Shown here: positions 35,710-44,488 of the stretch, piece after piece
Numbering within the stretch: the first letter of the stretch is position 1
How the letters are laid out: the number at the start of each line of letters is the position of its first letter
Assembly (NCBI GenBank): GCA_041399155.1
Contig: JAWKTI010000007.1
Location: 1-64,000 of the forward strand
DNA length: 64,000 bases
Direction of reading: 5' to 3'
Origin: Zavarzinella sp.
GTDB lineage: Bacteria; Planctomycetota; Planctomycetia; Gemmatales; Gemmataceae
The notes under the pieces: generated by a model
The model's input: only the letters and a program-made list of their open reading frames with translations
Told to the model about the DNA's origin: nothing
Databases searched by the model: none
Position numbers and translations under genes: made by a program

Positions 35710-37779
35710 ATGTTTCAATACCGCACACTGGTGATCGTCGGCATTCTGGTGCTGGTCGCAATCCCGTCTCTGGCACAACAACCAAAAGAGGCAACTTACC
35801 CCGGTCGCACGCTGATTGAGGAATACTTCCGCACGGAAGTGAAGAAGATTCAACAGGCAGACCTGGCTGATATCAAAACGCTGGCCGATTGGGAGAGTCG
35901 AAAGATCCTGTATCGCAGGGAACTGCTCTCAATGCTTGGACTGTTTCCGATGCCGGAACGCACTCCCCTGCAGGCAAAAGTAACAGGTAAGGTCGAAGCA
36001 GAAAAGTACACCATTGAAAAGGTGGTCTTTCAATCGATGCCGGGTCTGTATGTTACGGGCAATCTATACATTCCCAAGCCGGCCCCCAAAAATGCCCCCA
36101 CTGTGCTGTATGTGTGCGGCCACGGCAACGTGGTAAAGGATGGCATCTCCTATGGCAGCAAAGTCGCTTATCAACATCATCCCCACTGGTATGCCACCAA
36201 CGGCTATGTGTGCCTGATTATCGACACGCTGCAACTTTCGGAGATTCCGGGCGACCATCATGGCACGCACCGCCTGAATGAATGGTGGTGGCACTGCAGA
36301 GGCTATACACCCGCAGGTGTGGAGTGCTGGAATGCCATGCGGGCCCTGGATTATCTGGAAACCCGCCCGGAAGTGGATGCCACGCGATTTGGCGTAGCAG
36401 GCCGTTCGGGAGGCGGGGCATATTCCTGGTGGATCACTGCCACGGACGAACGAATCAAATGTGCGGTACCTGTTGCTGGAATTGCCGACCTTCAGGCCCA
36501 CTTGAATGAGGGCTATCCCGGGCGAATGGCAAAAGGTGTCATTACTGGCCACTGTGACTGCATGTTTATGCACAACCTGTACCAGTTTGATTTTTCCAAG
36601 GTGGCTGCGTTGTGTGCCCCACGTCCGGTGCTGCTGAGCAACAGCGATAACGATGCCATTTTCCCCGTGCCTGGTTATCGTCGCCTGGCAACGAAGGTGC
36701 AGAAAATCTACCAGCTTTATGGCAAAGAAAACCAGTGGCAATTGTGGGAAACCAAAGGCGAGCACAAAGACACGCCAGAACTGCGTGCAGGTGAATACGG
36801 CTGGATGAATCGCTGGTTGAAGAACAGCAAAGAACCGGTGGTTGAAGTGGAATACGAACGGCACACACCGGAAGAATTGAAGGTACTTGCAGAAACGCCC
36901 AAAGATCAGCGGAATACCACCATTCAGAAAAGCTTTGTTGCATTGAAACAATGGGAAATCCCCAAAGAAAATGTTGGCCGATGGTGGGCAGGAAAAACTC
37001 AAACGATAATGTCGGAAATGCGAAATTCTGTCTTTCGGAACTGGCCGAAAGAGATGCCCGCTTTCCCAGAAAAACCGAACATGGAAGTGGTGGCAGATGG
37101 CATCAAACACCAGGTGTGGATCCTGGAAACCGAAACCGGCGTGCATGTGCCACTGTATCTGAAGGCCCCTGCAAAAGAGAGCAGCGCCGCCCCAGTGACG
37201 GTGCATCTGTGCGATGATGCTATGTGGGATCGCACCGTTACGATGGCACCGGAAAAATTGCAGAAATTACTCCCCACTTCGGGCGTGCCTCTGGTAGCAC
37301 CGAAGGATGAGCCCAAAGCACCATCAGGCGGCATGCATCTCTATTTTGCCCCACGTGGGCTGGGGGGAACGCGTTGGGCGAAGCCAGGTTCACCCGATGA
37401 AATCCATTACAAACGTCGCTTTGCATTAATCGGTCAAACTCTGCACGATCGCCAGATCCTTGATACTACTTATCTGCTGGCATTCGTGGTGAACATGATA
37501 CCGAAAGACACCGCTTACAAATGCGTGGCCCAGGACGAACTGGCAGGTGTGGCCTTGCATGCTGCTTATTTTGCAAAAGGTAACTTAGTACTGAATCTGA
37601 CCAACCTTTCCAGCACGTATGAAAAAGGGCCGTTTTTGATGCACGTGATGCGATTCTGGGAGATGCCGCAGTTGTACGCAGCATATCGTAGTGAGTTTCC
37701 AGGCCGGGTAGTGGAATTGTCTGGGGAGAAGACGGTAACCAAGTGGAATACCCAGCTACAGGAAAAAATCAAAAAGTGA
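35710..37779 (+). CDS. Secreted alpha/beta hydrolase (acetylxylan esterase-like)
   Basis: Exported alpha/beta hydrolase of 689 residues. Signal peptide LVIVGILVLVAIPSLAQQ. The N-terminal part contains APTVLYVCGHGNVVKDG (oxyanion strand), DTLQLSEIPGDHHGTHR, the segment CWNAMRALDYLETRPEVD, and the nucleophile elbow RFGVAGRSGGGAYSWW (G-x-S-x-G type, Ser in GRSGG), then PRPVLLSNSDNDAIFPVPGY with the acid residue and KGEHKDTPELR with a candidate catalytic His. This fits the acetylxylan esterase/prolyl oligopeptidase-like group widely used by planctomycetes on sulfated or acetylated polysaccharides. The ~250-residue C-terminal part has no domain I can name. Start supported by AGGAG about 10 bases upstream. 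Confidence 0.85.
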   Translation: MFQYRTLVIVGILVLVAIPSLAQQPKEATYPGRTLIEEYFRTEVKKIQQADLADIKTLADWESRKILYRRELLSMLGLFPMPERTPLQAKVTGKVEAEKYTIEKVVFQSMPGLYVTGNLYIPKPAPKNAPTVLYVCGHGNVVKDGISYGSKVAYQHHPHWYATNGYVCLIIDTLQLSEIPGDHHGTHRLNEWWWHCRGYTPAGVECWNAMRALDYLETRPEVDATRFGVAGRSGGGAYSWWITATDERIKCAVPVAGIADLQAHLNEGYPGRMAKGVITGHCDCMFMHNLYQFDFSKVAALCAPRPVLLSNSDNDAIFPVPGYRRLATKVQKIYQLYGKENQWQLWETKGEHKDTPELRAGEYGWMNRWLKNSKEPVVEVEYERHTPEELKVLAETPKDQRNTTIQKSFVALKQWEIPKENVGRWWAGKTQTIMSEMRNSVFRNWPKEMPAFPEKPNMEVVADGIKHQVWILETETGVHVPLYLKAPAKESSAAPVTVHLCDDAMWDRTVTMAPEKLQKLLPTSGVPLVAPKDEPKAPSGGMHLYFAPRGLGGTRWAKPGSPDEIHYKRRFALIGQTLHDRQILDTTYLLAFVVNMIPKDTAYKCVAQDELAGVALHAAYFAKGNLVLNLTNLSSTYEKGPFLMHVMRFWEMPQLYAAYRSEFPGRVVELSGEKTVTKWNTQLQEKIKK

Positions 37780-37799
37780 TACTTGGTGCGTGAATACAT

Positions 37800-37849
37800 C
37801 AAAAAAATAGCCAGCGAATCGTTGCGTCCCTGCAAACTTCGCTGGCTAG
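37800..37849 (-). terminator. Rho-independent terminator of the lipoprotein gene
   Basis: Minus strand stem TAGCCAGCGAA / TTCGCTGGCTA with a 19-base loop followed by seven or eight T residues. It lies about 80 bases behind the stop of the lipoprotein gene at 37931. Any plus-strand use would lack a T run. Confidence 0.7.
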
Positions 37850-37930
37850 CCAACTTCCATGTTGGTGTATTCGATGCCCACCTCGTGGTGGTAATGATGT
37901 TGCAGAATAGGGCTACTTGCTACCCACCGG

Positions 37931-38500
37931 TCACGGTGCGTATTCGGTCAGTTCGCGAGTGATATTCTTCTGCAACTCGGGATCATCACCCACGTACAGG
38001 TGGAGGTGATCCTTGTCGATGTAGATCACTTCGACACGGTCTTTCTGATTGTAAATCGGGAATGGGTAATCCGATTGAATCGTTTCCGTGTAATAAATGA
38101 TGCACTTCCAGTGACAGTGGTGCAACTGTGCGTAACCGATCAGAGGGAAGAACCGTGGCGGATCGATCACATCTTTGATCCGTTCGCAACGGATGCGGAT
38201 GTTATCGCGGAACTCTTCACAAATCCCTGGCACTCCACGACGAACTTTCTTGAGCGTGCGGAGCACTTCTCGTTCGGTCGGAGGATCTTCACACAACGGA
38301 GGTGGGAAGCCATCGCGAATCGGAGGCATGATCACCGCACGATGATCGTTCTTGTGCAGGTTGCGTTCTTCAATTCGATTGGCTACCCACGGTTGCACTG
38401 GCCCAGGGGCAACGAATGCCAAAGGCAGAGAACCACAGCCAACCGCCCCAATAGGGACAATTGCCATTAGAGACATGATTGCCCGGCGAAACCACTTCAT
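37931..38500 (-). CDS. Lipoprotein, conserved hypothetical
   Basis: Lipoprotein of 189 residues. Start at 38500 follows GGGGGAG. Signal KWFRRAIMSLMAIVPIGAVGC gives a lipobox ending AVGC. The mature part includes PPPLCEDPPTEREVLRTLKKV, an Arg/Cys-containing helix RDNIRIRCERIKDVIDPPRF, and a C-terminal beta part (WKCIIYYTETIQSDYPFPIY, VEVIYIDKDHLHLYVG). Four Cys are spread along it. This type is known to me only as a conserved planctomycete hypothetical; function unknown. It is divergent from the lipoprotein gene at 38942. Confidence 0.78.
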   Translation of the reverse strand: MKWFRRAIMSLMAIVPIGAVGCGSLPLAFVAPGPVQPWVANRIEERNLHKNDHRAVIMPPIRDGFPPPLCEDPPTEREVLRTLKKVRRGVPGICEEFRDNIRIRCERIKDVIDPPRFFPLIGYAQLHHCHWKCIIYYTETIQSDYPFPIYNQKDRVEVIYIDKDHLHLYVGDDPELQKNITRELTEYAP

Positions 38501-38941
38501 TTTGTTCTCCCCCTGCTGAAGCATTGTTCTTTGCGTCAGCGTTCATCAAGTGTGTGTTATCAGCCGTAAGCTGCTAACGCTTGTTTCAAAGTCCGGGACC
38601 TGCACATCATGCCCAGGTGGACTTCATACATCAATCCGTTTGTTGCAGGATGTATCGGTCAGTCTCAAGAAAAGACTTGAGAGGGATATTAGAAAAGCAT
38701 GCGGTAAAGTAATTATTCCTGCAACAACGGCGAAAGACAGCGAAGCTGGATAATTTGGGCAAAATGAGAGTGCAAACCCCACACCAGGTGGTTGGGGAAT
38801 TGCCTGAAATTTGGGGAAACTGTGTAAGCGTTTTCTTTCAGGCGGGGTATTTCTGCATAAGTGCGGTCTCACCTTGACATTACCACACGATTGGGGTATT
38901 CCCACCGCACCACACCATGATGGTGGCACGGCAGGACACGG
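38501..38941. other. Divergent intergenic region
   Basis: A 441-base spacer between two divergent lipoprotein genes. It contains the promoter listed at 38874-38902. A G/C-rich stretch near 38900-38935 has short inverted repeats. No RNA gene or mobile element seen. Confidence 0.45.
38874..38902 (+). promoter_or_regulatory. Sigma70-like promoter of the lipoprotein gene
   Basis: TTGACA, 17-base spacer, TATTCC, start predicted near 38909, 33 bases before the ATG at 38942. Confidence 0.5.
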
Positions 38942-39757
38942 ATGTCCCTTTTTTTTACCCACATACGATGCACATTGGCATTGATGGTGGTAGCCTTTGC
39001 GGGTTGCCTTCCATGGGAACACACCCACGTTGAACGTGTGGGTGATGATAAACTTCTTCAGGTCCAGACTTTTCAGGACAGCAGCTTCATTGAATACATT
39101 TTCCTGGAACAGCCACTGGGCCAGGAGATCATCGACCGCAATGTCTGGCAACGGATCGACGAAACTGTGATTCCTGTGGAACTTCGGGATCACTATCGCA
39201 CCAATGGTATTCGTGTAGGTGTGGTGGGTGTCAATACTTCGCCGGAAATCGCCAATCTGGTGGCACAGAATGGTAAACACAACGGGCCACGTTCCAAGCA
39301 GTTTTCGGTGTTCGAAGATACCACCTTGCCAATGAACCAGATTCATGGCGAACTGGAAGTGCCTGTATACCACATTACAGGCAATGCAACCACCTTAAAG
39401 AAAAGGCTGGTGCGGTTTTTTATCCGCGTTTCGGTGCGTCCGCAGGCAAATGGCTCAGTCATCGTCAAGTTAACGCCGGAATTCAGTGCCAGCGAACATG
39501 AATTATTTCCTGCAGGAATGCCTTCGCTGAATGATAACGCCATGCAACGCAAACCCACCGAATTGTTGAGTGCACTGGAAATGGAAATCCCACTCGGCCC
39601 ACGCGAGTTTCTGGTGCTGGGTACCGATTCACTCCGGCCAGAAACATTAGGGCATAAAGTGCTGGTGGAACGTAAAGGAGACCAGCAGATCCAGAATCTA
39701 CTGGTCATTCGTGCAGGCTACAACGGCGATCCGTCCAAATTCATTGGCGATGAATAA
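38942..39757 (+). CDS. Lipoprotein, conserved hypothetical
   Basis: Lipoprotein of 271 residues; lipobox ends VVAFAGC. The mature protein has mixed alpha/beta character: ERVGDDKLLQVQTFQDSSFI, a region IIDRNVWQRIDETVIPVELRDHYRTNGIRVGVVG that often appears in planctomycete hypothetical proteins, and a C-terminal half with VSVRPQANGSVIVKLTPEFS and GPREFLVLGTDSLRPETLG. Domains of this shape (a strand-rich part with P-x-G-x-R-E-x-x-V) recall secretin-like or AMIN-type domains used in outer-membrane machines, but I cannot assign one. Single gene behind its own promoter. Confidence 0.75.
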   Translation: MSLFFTHIRCTLALMVVAFAGCLPWEHTHVERVGDDKLLQVQTFQDSSFIEYIFLEQPLGQEIIDRNVWQRIDETVIPVELRDHYRTNGIRVGVVGVNTSPEIANLVAQNGKHNGPRSKQFSVFEDTTLPMNQIHGELEVPVYHITGNATTLKKRLVRFFIRVSVRPQANGSVIVKLTPEFSASEHELFPAGMPSLNDNAMQRKPTELLSALEMEIPLGPREFLVLGTDSLRPETLGHKVLVERKGDQQIQNLLVIRAGYNGDPSKFIGDE

Positions 39758-39983
39758 CTCGTCTCACTGACTGCACTTGAAAGCAATTGAACGAAGATAT
39801 TTGCCTATTTACGTCTCTCAAGTATGGACAACGGGAACTTCAGGCGTTAAAGTGTAGTTGATTGTTTGGCGGTTTCGCAAACAATCCTGATACCCCCATC
39901 AACATCGAAATGATTGTGGGGGTGTTATCCTGCCAGCGGTGCCTCCCCACCCAAACGAAATCCCACCGGACGGAGACAAGTTG

Positions 39984-41387
39984 ATGCTGACCATTCATGA
40001 CCATTTGCCCACCAGAACCTGTGCGGGTCGCACGCGTCGGGATTTCCTGCGAATTGGCAGTCTTGCACTGGGTGGGCTGACACTGACCGATCTGCTGGCA
40101 GCCAGGGCACTTGCGGGAACCGGCAGTTCGGGCAGACACAAATCGGTGGTCCTGTTGTTCCTGCAAGGCGGCCCCACCCAACTGGAAACGTGGGATCCCA
40201 AGCCAGACGCACCTGCCGAATACCGCACCATTGTGGATACGATTCCCACTGCGCACCCGGGGATACGGTTCAGCAAATTTTTCCCGAAGCTGGCCGCTGC
40301 AGCTAACGATTTTGCCTTGTTCCATTCTTTTGCATCTGGAAACGGTGGGCATTCTTACGAGGCCGTCACCACCGGTGGCAACAAAACAAAAGCATCAATG
40401 AGTGCAGCCTATGCCAATCTGGCAGGTGGGGTCAGTCCGGAAAACAGCCTGCCCACGAACCTGCTGTTACTGCCGGAAGCGGTGCAGAATGGTTTGAAGC
40501 TGAAGAGCAACTTCGAGACCCAGGCATTGCCCACGCTGACCCAGACCGGCACACTTGGCTCGCAGTACGAGGCATTCAACCCCGCAGGTGGCTCCACACT
40601 GACACAGAATATGACGCTATCGCTGCCCCGGGAACAGTTTGATAACCGTCGGAAACTCCTGGGCAGCTTTGATTCGCTCCGCCACGACCTGGATCGACGT
40701 GGGGGACTCGCCAATGCAGATAAGTTCCAGCAGCAGGCATTTGACATCATCACCCGTGGCGTGACCGATGCATTTGACCTGAGCAAGGAAGACCCACAGA
40801 CACTGGCCCGCTACGATACCAGCAAACTGTTCAAGCTGGAAGAAGCTACCAAGTGGGGCGACATGCGGCGATCTTCCAATCTGCTTGGAAAGCAACTGCT
40901 GCTGGCACGCCGATTGTGCGAATCGGGTGCGGGGTTTGTTACGGTATCGGACTGTGGCTGGGATATGCACGCCAACGGCAACAGCCCGAAGCAGATGGAA
41001 GGATTGAAGTGGCTGGCCCCACAGGTAGATCACGCGGTTGCAGCATTTCTGGAAGATGTGAAACAACGCGGCCTTTCCGATGATATTCTGCTGGTGGTGA
41101 CAGGTGAGATGGGACGCACGCCCAAACTGAACAAGAATGGCGGCCGCGATCACTATGGCAACATCACCCCACTGCTGATGGCTGGTGGCGGCATGAAGAT
41201 GGGGCAGGTGATTGGCAAATCAGACACCACTGCTTCGAAGCCCGTATCCAAGACCTATACTCCCGCTGACCTGTTCTCAACCGTGATGCATTATCTGGTT
41301 GATGTCCCACAGTTACGGCTTCGCACGGATCTGAACCGCGACCTGATGGCCGCCCTCGACCGCCCCACAATTCCTGAACTGATGTAA
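39984..41387 (+). CDS. DUF1501 protein with Tat signal
   Basis: DUF1501 (sulfatase-fold) protein of 467 residues. Start at 39984 follows GGAG; the open frame reaches back 45 bases. The twin-arginine signal is GRTRRDFLRIGSLALGGLTL, so it is exported folded. Alkaline-phosphatase-superfamily features: VVLLFLQGGPTQLETWDPKP at the start, the G-G-N and histidine-rich segment SFASGNGGHSYEAVTTGG, then DCGWDMHANGNSPKQMEGLK, LVVTGEMGRTPKLNKNGGRDHY and TPADLFSTVMHYL. DUF1501 genes are numerous in planctomycetes and usually sit behind a DUF1549/DUF1553 cytochrome-like gene; that partner is missing here. Confidence 0.9.
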   Translation: MLTIHDHLPTRTCAGRTRRDFLRIGSLALGGLTLTDLLAARALAGTGSSGRHKSVVLLFLQGGPTQLETWDPKPDAPAEYRTIVDTIPTAHPGIRFSKFFPKLAAAANDFALFHSFASGNGGHSYEAVTTGGNKTKASMSAAYANLAGGVSPENSLPTNLLLLPEAVQNGLKLKSNFETQALPTLTQTGTLGSQYEAFNPAGGSTLTQNMTLSLPREQFDNRRKLLGSFDSLRHDLDRRGGLANADKFQQQAFDIITRGVTDAFDLSKEDPQTLARYDTSKLFKLEEATKWGDMRRSSNLLGKQLLLARRLCESGAGFVTVSDCGWDMHANGNSPKQMEGLKWLAPQVDHAVAAFLEDVKQRGLSDDILLVVTGEMGRTPKLNKNGGRDHYGNITPLLMAGGGMKMGQVIGKSDTTASKPVSKTYTPADLFSTVMHYLVDVPQLRLRTDLNRDLMAALDRPTIPELM

Positions 41388-41477
41388 ATCCAACGTTTTT
41401 CCGATTTATTGCACTTGAGTGAGTGACAGAATTTGCCTGTGAACCGACGGCGTTAGTCGCGGTTTGGTTTTAGACGG

Positions 41478-41607
41478 TAGCATTCTATTCAAGGGCCGCA
41501 GGCTCGTAACAGACCCAGCCTGGGGCGAAGCCCCAGGAATACAATGACATAGCATTCTTCAAGGGCCGCAGGCTCGTAACAGACCCAGCCTGGGGCGAAG
41601 CCCCAGG
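41478..41607 (+). repeat. Left pair of REP-like palindromic repeats
   Basis: Two near-identical direct copies (41478-41537 and 41550-41607). Each holds GGGCCGCAGGCTCGTAACA followed by a CCTGGGGC-GAA-GCCCCAGG hairpin. The second ends 14 bases before the RAYT gene start. Confidence 0.85.
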
Positions 41608-41621
41608 TCACTGAGATTCCA

Positions 41622-42074
41622 ATGTCGCAAACCTACAGTTTGGTTTACATACACGTGGTATTCAGCACAAAAGATCGATTTCCATTTTTGCATTCGGAAA
41701 TTCGTGCAAGAGTTCACGCTTATCTGGCTACAATCGCCCGGCAACATGGCTGTGCCCCAGTGGAGGTGGGTGGTATGGCCGATCATGTGCACTTGGCAAT
41801 CAGATTATCACGCACGATTACCATTGCGAAATTAGTAGAAGAACTGAAGACTGATTCATCAAAATGGATTAAAACTCTATCGCCCACTATGGACAAATTT
41901 TCCTGGCAACGCGGTTATGGATGTTTTTCTGTGGGACCTGCAGATATTCAAAATTTGCAAAAGTATATTCAGGAACAAGAGGTTCACCACAAAACTAAAA
42001 CGTTTCAGGATGAGTTTCTCCGATTCTGTACTAAATATGGAATTGAATTGAACGAGGCATTCATTCAGGATTAA
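41622..42074 (+). CDS. REP-associated tyrosine transposase (RAYT, IS200-like)
   Basis: Single-strand-specific Y1 transposase of 150 residues. Seen: SLVYIHVVFSTKDRFPFL at the start, the HUH metal-binding motif in GGMADHVHLAIRLSR, and the catalytic tyrosine in FSWQRGYGCFSVGP, followed by helix IQNLQKYIQEQEVHHKTKTF. Such enzymes cut and join REP or BIME palindromes at their stem-loops. Here it is flanked by two repeats on the left and two inverted copies on the right, the standard RAYT/REP layout, so the palindromes are its likely substrates. The frame is intact, and the protein is typical length. Confidence 0.92.
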   Translation: MSQTYSLVYIHVVFSTKDRFPFLHSEIRARVHAYLATIARQHGCAPVEVGGMADHVHLAIRLSRTITIAKLVEELKTDSSKWIKTLSPTMDKFSWQRGYGCFSVGPADIQNLQKYIQEQEVHHKTKTFQDEFLRFCTKYGIELNEAFIQD

Positions 42075-42075
42075 T

Positions 42076-42197
42076 CAGTCCTGGGGCGATGCCCCAGGCT
42101 AAAATTGTTACGTGCCTGCGGCCCTTTGTGGGGATAATTCTTCAGTCCTGGGGCGATTCCCCCAGGCTAAAATTGTTACGTGCCTGCGGCCCTTCAT
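42076..42197 (-). repeat. Right pair of REP-like palindromic repeats, inverted
   Basis: Two copies (42077-42127 and 42142-42195) that read as the reverse complement of the left pair: CCTGGGGC-GAT-GCCCCAGG, then TGTTACG and GCCTGCGGCCC. In the second copy the stem carries an extra C near the loop but still pairs. Confidence 0.85.
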
Positions 42198-42608
42198 GAA
42201 ACAGGAGATTCACAACTCCGGTCCGACAAGTGGAATCGAACAGGTGATCCATTGGCGTGCTAAACCCCTCTTCTGTACACTACTTTTCACCCCAACCAAC
42301 ATAGGGGTGGTTGCGATTTTGGAATTTTTCGCAAAAAAGTTTTTCTCGCTGTAAGTCCTTGCCAATCAATTAGTTACGACTTTCATCTTTTCTCATTTTT
42401 GCAAATCGCATGAACAAAATTGCCGAATAATTAATGCACGTGGATATATTAATATACGTGCGTGCAAATGGCACGTCTGTATCGATGCTGAAGGCTTCTT
42501 CAAGAGTCCTCTCTTGCAGCCAGGTAGAAGGTGGCCAATTCCACCCAACCACCTTTTACCTGGTCATGTCTTCATCGTCAACTTTTACATGATATGGAGC
42601 GTTTATCC
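42198..42608. other. Gap between the REP pair and the portal gene
   Basis: 411 bases with no gene. Near 42385-42460 the letters TTTTTGCAAATCGCATGAACAAAATT resemble in part the ECF-type elements at 30.9 and 35.5 kb, but the -10 box is missing. Two AATATACGTGCGT-like and CACGTGG segments near 42440-42465 give weak dyad symmetry. A ribosome site GGAG lies before the portal start. Confidence 0.35.
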
Positions 42609-43799
42609 ATGTGGCAGAATATTAAAAACTGGTGGTTCCAGCGGCAACAACAACCAAAGCAAAAACCTACCCTCCTGCCCGTGGGCAATATGCCCAGCTT
42701 CACCTGGGCCAGTCAGGGCGATACCACTACCCAGCTAAGAAACTATCAATCCTGGGTCTATGCTGCCGTCAATGCAATTGCTCAGGAAATTGCTAAGCAG
42801 CGGCCGTATCTTTATGTCAATCGTGGGCAGGCAGAACATCAACATACGCCCCTGGCACAAGGCCATCCCTTAGTAAAGCTACTGGAACATCCCAACCCCT
42901 GGACAACACCGTGGGAACTTTGGTACTTAACGGTGCTCTATCTGGAACTGACTGGCAATTGCTACTGGTATGTTGCCCAGGATGAACAGGGCCGCCCCAG
43001 CGAACTGTGGATTATTCCCACACCATGGATGCGGGTGATTCCCGATCGCGAGCAGTTTATCCGTGGGTATTATCTGCAGGCACCTGGCAACACGGGCGAA
43101 ATCTTTGCCGCAGACGAAATCATTCATTTGAAATACCCCAACCCGCTGGATGTGCACTATGGTCTTTCGCCATTGGAAGCCAATTCGCTGACCATTGATG
43201 CCAATACAGAACTGCAGAAAAGCAGGCACCAGAGCTTTGTGGCAGGCCAGCGCCCAGGCATGGTGCTGCAGACCGATCAGGCACTGAGCGATGCGGTGGC
43301 ACGTCGCCTGGAAGAACGGATTCAAAGTCGCTTTTCCGGGCGGGAAAACTGGCAACGACCACTGGTGCTTGAACAGGGCCTGCAGGCTTCGCCCTGGACA
43401 CTGCGACCAGTGGAGATGGACTATCTGAATAGTGCCCGCCTGAGCCGGGATGAAATCTTTGCAATCTTTCGAGTGCCTGCACCTGTGGCAGGCATTGTGG
43501 AAAACATGGGCCTGGGGGCAGACATCTGGTTTGGTGCCCGCGTGATGTTTTGCGAAGGGACGATTCAGCCCAAACTGGAACTGATTGCCCAGGCACTGAC
43601 ACGCGATCTGGCCAGCCGCTATGGCTTTGATGTGGTAGTGAGTTTTCCGGAATGTTCGCCACGCAACCAGGAGCAGCGACGCAAGGATGATGAACTGGAT
43701 GCAGCCACGGGTTTGCGAACGTACAACGAAATCCGCAAGGCACGTGGCCTGCCACCGTATCGCGATCGCAAGTTTGATGAACCAATTTTACCCGCGTAA
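42609..43799 (+). CDS. Phage portal protein, HK97 family
   Basis: Portal protein of about 396 residues: the dodecameric ring through which DNA enters and leaves a phage head. Seen: NYQSWVYAAVNAIAQEIAKQ and HPLVKLLEHPNPWTTPWELW in the N-terminal half, LYLELTGNCYWYVAQDEQGR, LWIIPTPWMRVIPDRE and EIIHLKYPNPLDVHYGLSPL (the conserved I-x-H-x-x-x-x-x-P-x-x-x-x-x-G-x-S-P-L), then DEIFAIFRVPAPVAGIVEN. Start at ATG 42609 follows GGAG; the open frame reaches 42531. It is the first gene of a head module and the usual terminase large-subunit gene upstream is absent. Confidence 0.9.
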   Translation: MWQNIKNWWFQRQQQPKQKPTLLPVGNMPSFTWASQGDTTTQLRNYQSWVYAAVNAIAQEIAKQRPYLYVNRGQAEHQHTPLAQGHPLVKLLEHPNPWTTPWELWYLTVLYLELTGNCYWYVAQDEQGRPSELWIIPTPWMRVIPDREQFIRGYYLQAPGNTGEIFAADEIIHLKYPNPLDVHYGLSPLEANSLTIDANTELQKSRHQSFVAGQRPGMVLQTDQALSDAVARRLEERIQSRFSGRENWQRPLVLEQGLQASPWTLRPVEMDYLNSARLSRDEIFAIFRVPAPVAGIVENMGLGADIWFGARVMFCEGTIQPKLELIAQALTRDLASRYGFDVVVSFPECSPRNQEQRRKDDELDAATGLRTYNEIRKARGLPPYRDRKFDEPILPA

Positions 43800-43829
43800 T
43801 GCCCAAGTATTTACACAAGGAGAAGAACG

Positions 43830-44408
43830 ATGCAAAAGAAACAATCCCCAGGCAATCCTAATGTGCGTGCCGATCCGCTGATCTGGGCAATGGCCAATTC
43901 ACCACTGGAAATCCAGCGGGATCAGGCAACCGTGCGTGCTGTTATTGCCACTTCAAAAGTGGATCGGGCTGGCGATGTGATGAACCTGAACGGCATCATC
44001 AACAGGAAAGAATTCCTGGCCAATCCCATTGTACTGTGGGCTCATCGTCGTGATCTGCCACCCGTGGGCAAGTGCATTCATCTGGAAGTAAGCTCCGGGC
44101 AGATGATTGCCACCACGAAGTTCAGCACCAGCACGCGGTTTGCCCAGGATCTGTTTGAACTGTATGCCGAAGGGATTCTGCGTGGCTGGTCGATTGGCTT
44201 TCGTGTGCACAAAGCTGTACCACTGCACGATGGCAAGTATAAGCAGACGGGCTGGTATTACGATTCGTGGGAGCTGATGGAATATTCGGCAGTGCCCATT
44301 CCGGAAAATGCAGATGCCTTAACAGTAGCGGTAACCAAAGGGATGGTACAGGATCCCGATTTGCGAAGCTGGTTGATTCGCGACCTGCTGGCGCCGCTGT
44401 ATCAATAG
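43830..44408 (+). CDS. HK97-type prohead protease (S78 family)
   Basis: Prohead maturation protease of 192 residues. Seen: IQRDQATVRAVIATSKVDRAGDVMNLNGI at the N-terminus (typical G-D-V or G-D-x-x-x), PIVLWAHRRDLPPVGK holding the catalytic His, and a Ser in EGILRGWSIGFRV, which together form the S78 His-Ser site. The protein cuts the N-terminal delta domain of the capsid protein during head maturation. AAGGAG precedes the ATG by about 9 bases. It sits 30 bases behind the portal gene. Confidence 0.9.
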   Translation: MQKKQSPGNPNVRADPLIWAMANSPLEIQRDQATVRAVIATSKVDRAGDVMNLNGIINRKEFLANPIVLWAHRRDLPPVGKCIHLEVSSGQMIATTKFSTSTRFAQDLFELYAEGILRGWSIGFRVHKAVPLHDGKYKQTGWYYDSWELMEYSAVPIPENADALTVAVTKGMVQDPDLRSWLIRDLLAPLYQ

Positions 44409-44488
44409 CAGGAAATGTGCGGCCATAAATATCAACGTATGTCAATTGTTTGACGTTTTACTTGGTTGAATTTGAACAGGAGAATGAG

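Noticed and set aside
35545..35853. 102-codon minus-strand frame ahead of the hydrolase
   Set aside because: Overlaps the hydrolase signal peptide region and the candidate promoter; no ribosome site or motif.
36064..37206. 380-codon minus-strand frame opposite the secreted hydrolase
   Set aside because: The plus strand encodes a clear signal peptide and alpha/beta hydrolase motifs; the antisense frame is rich in His/Phe/Cys as expected for a shadow.
37800..37849. Terminator for the plus-strand hydrolase
   Set aside because: The stem has a T run only when read on the minus strand, so it serves the lipoprotein gene.
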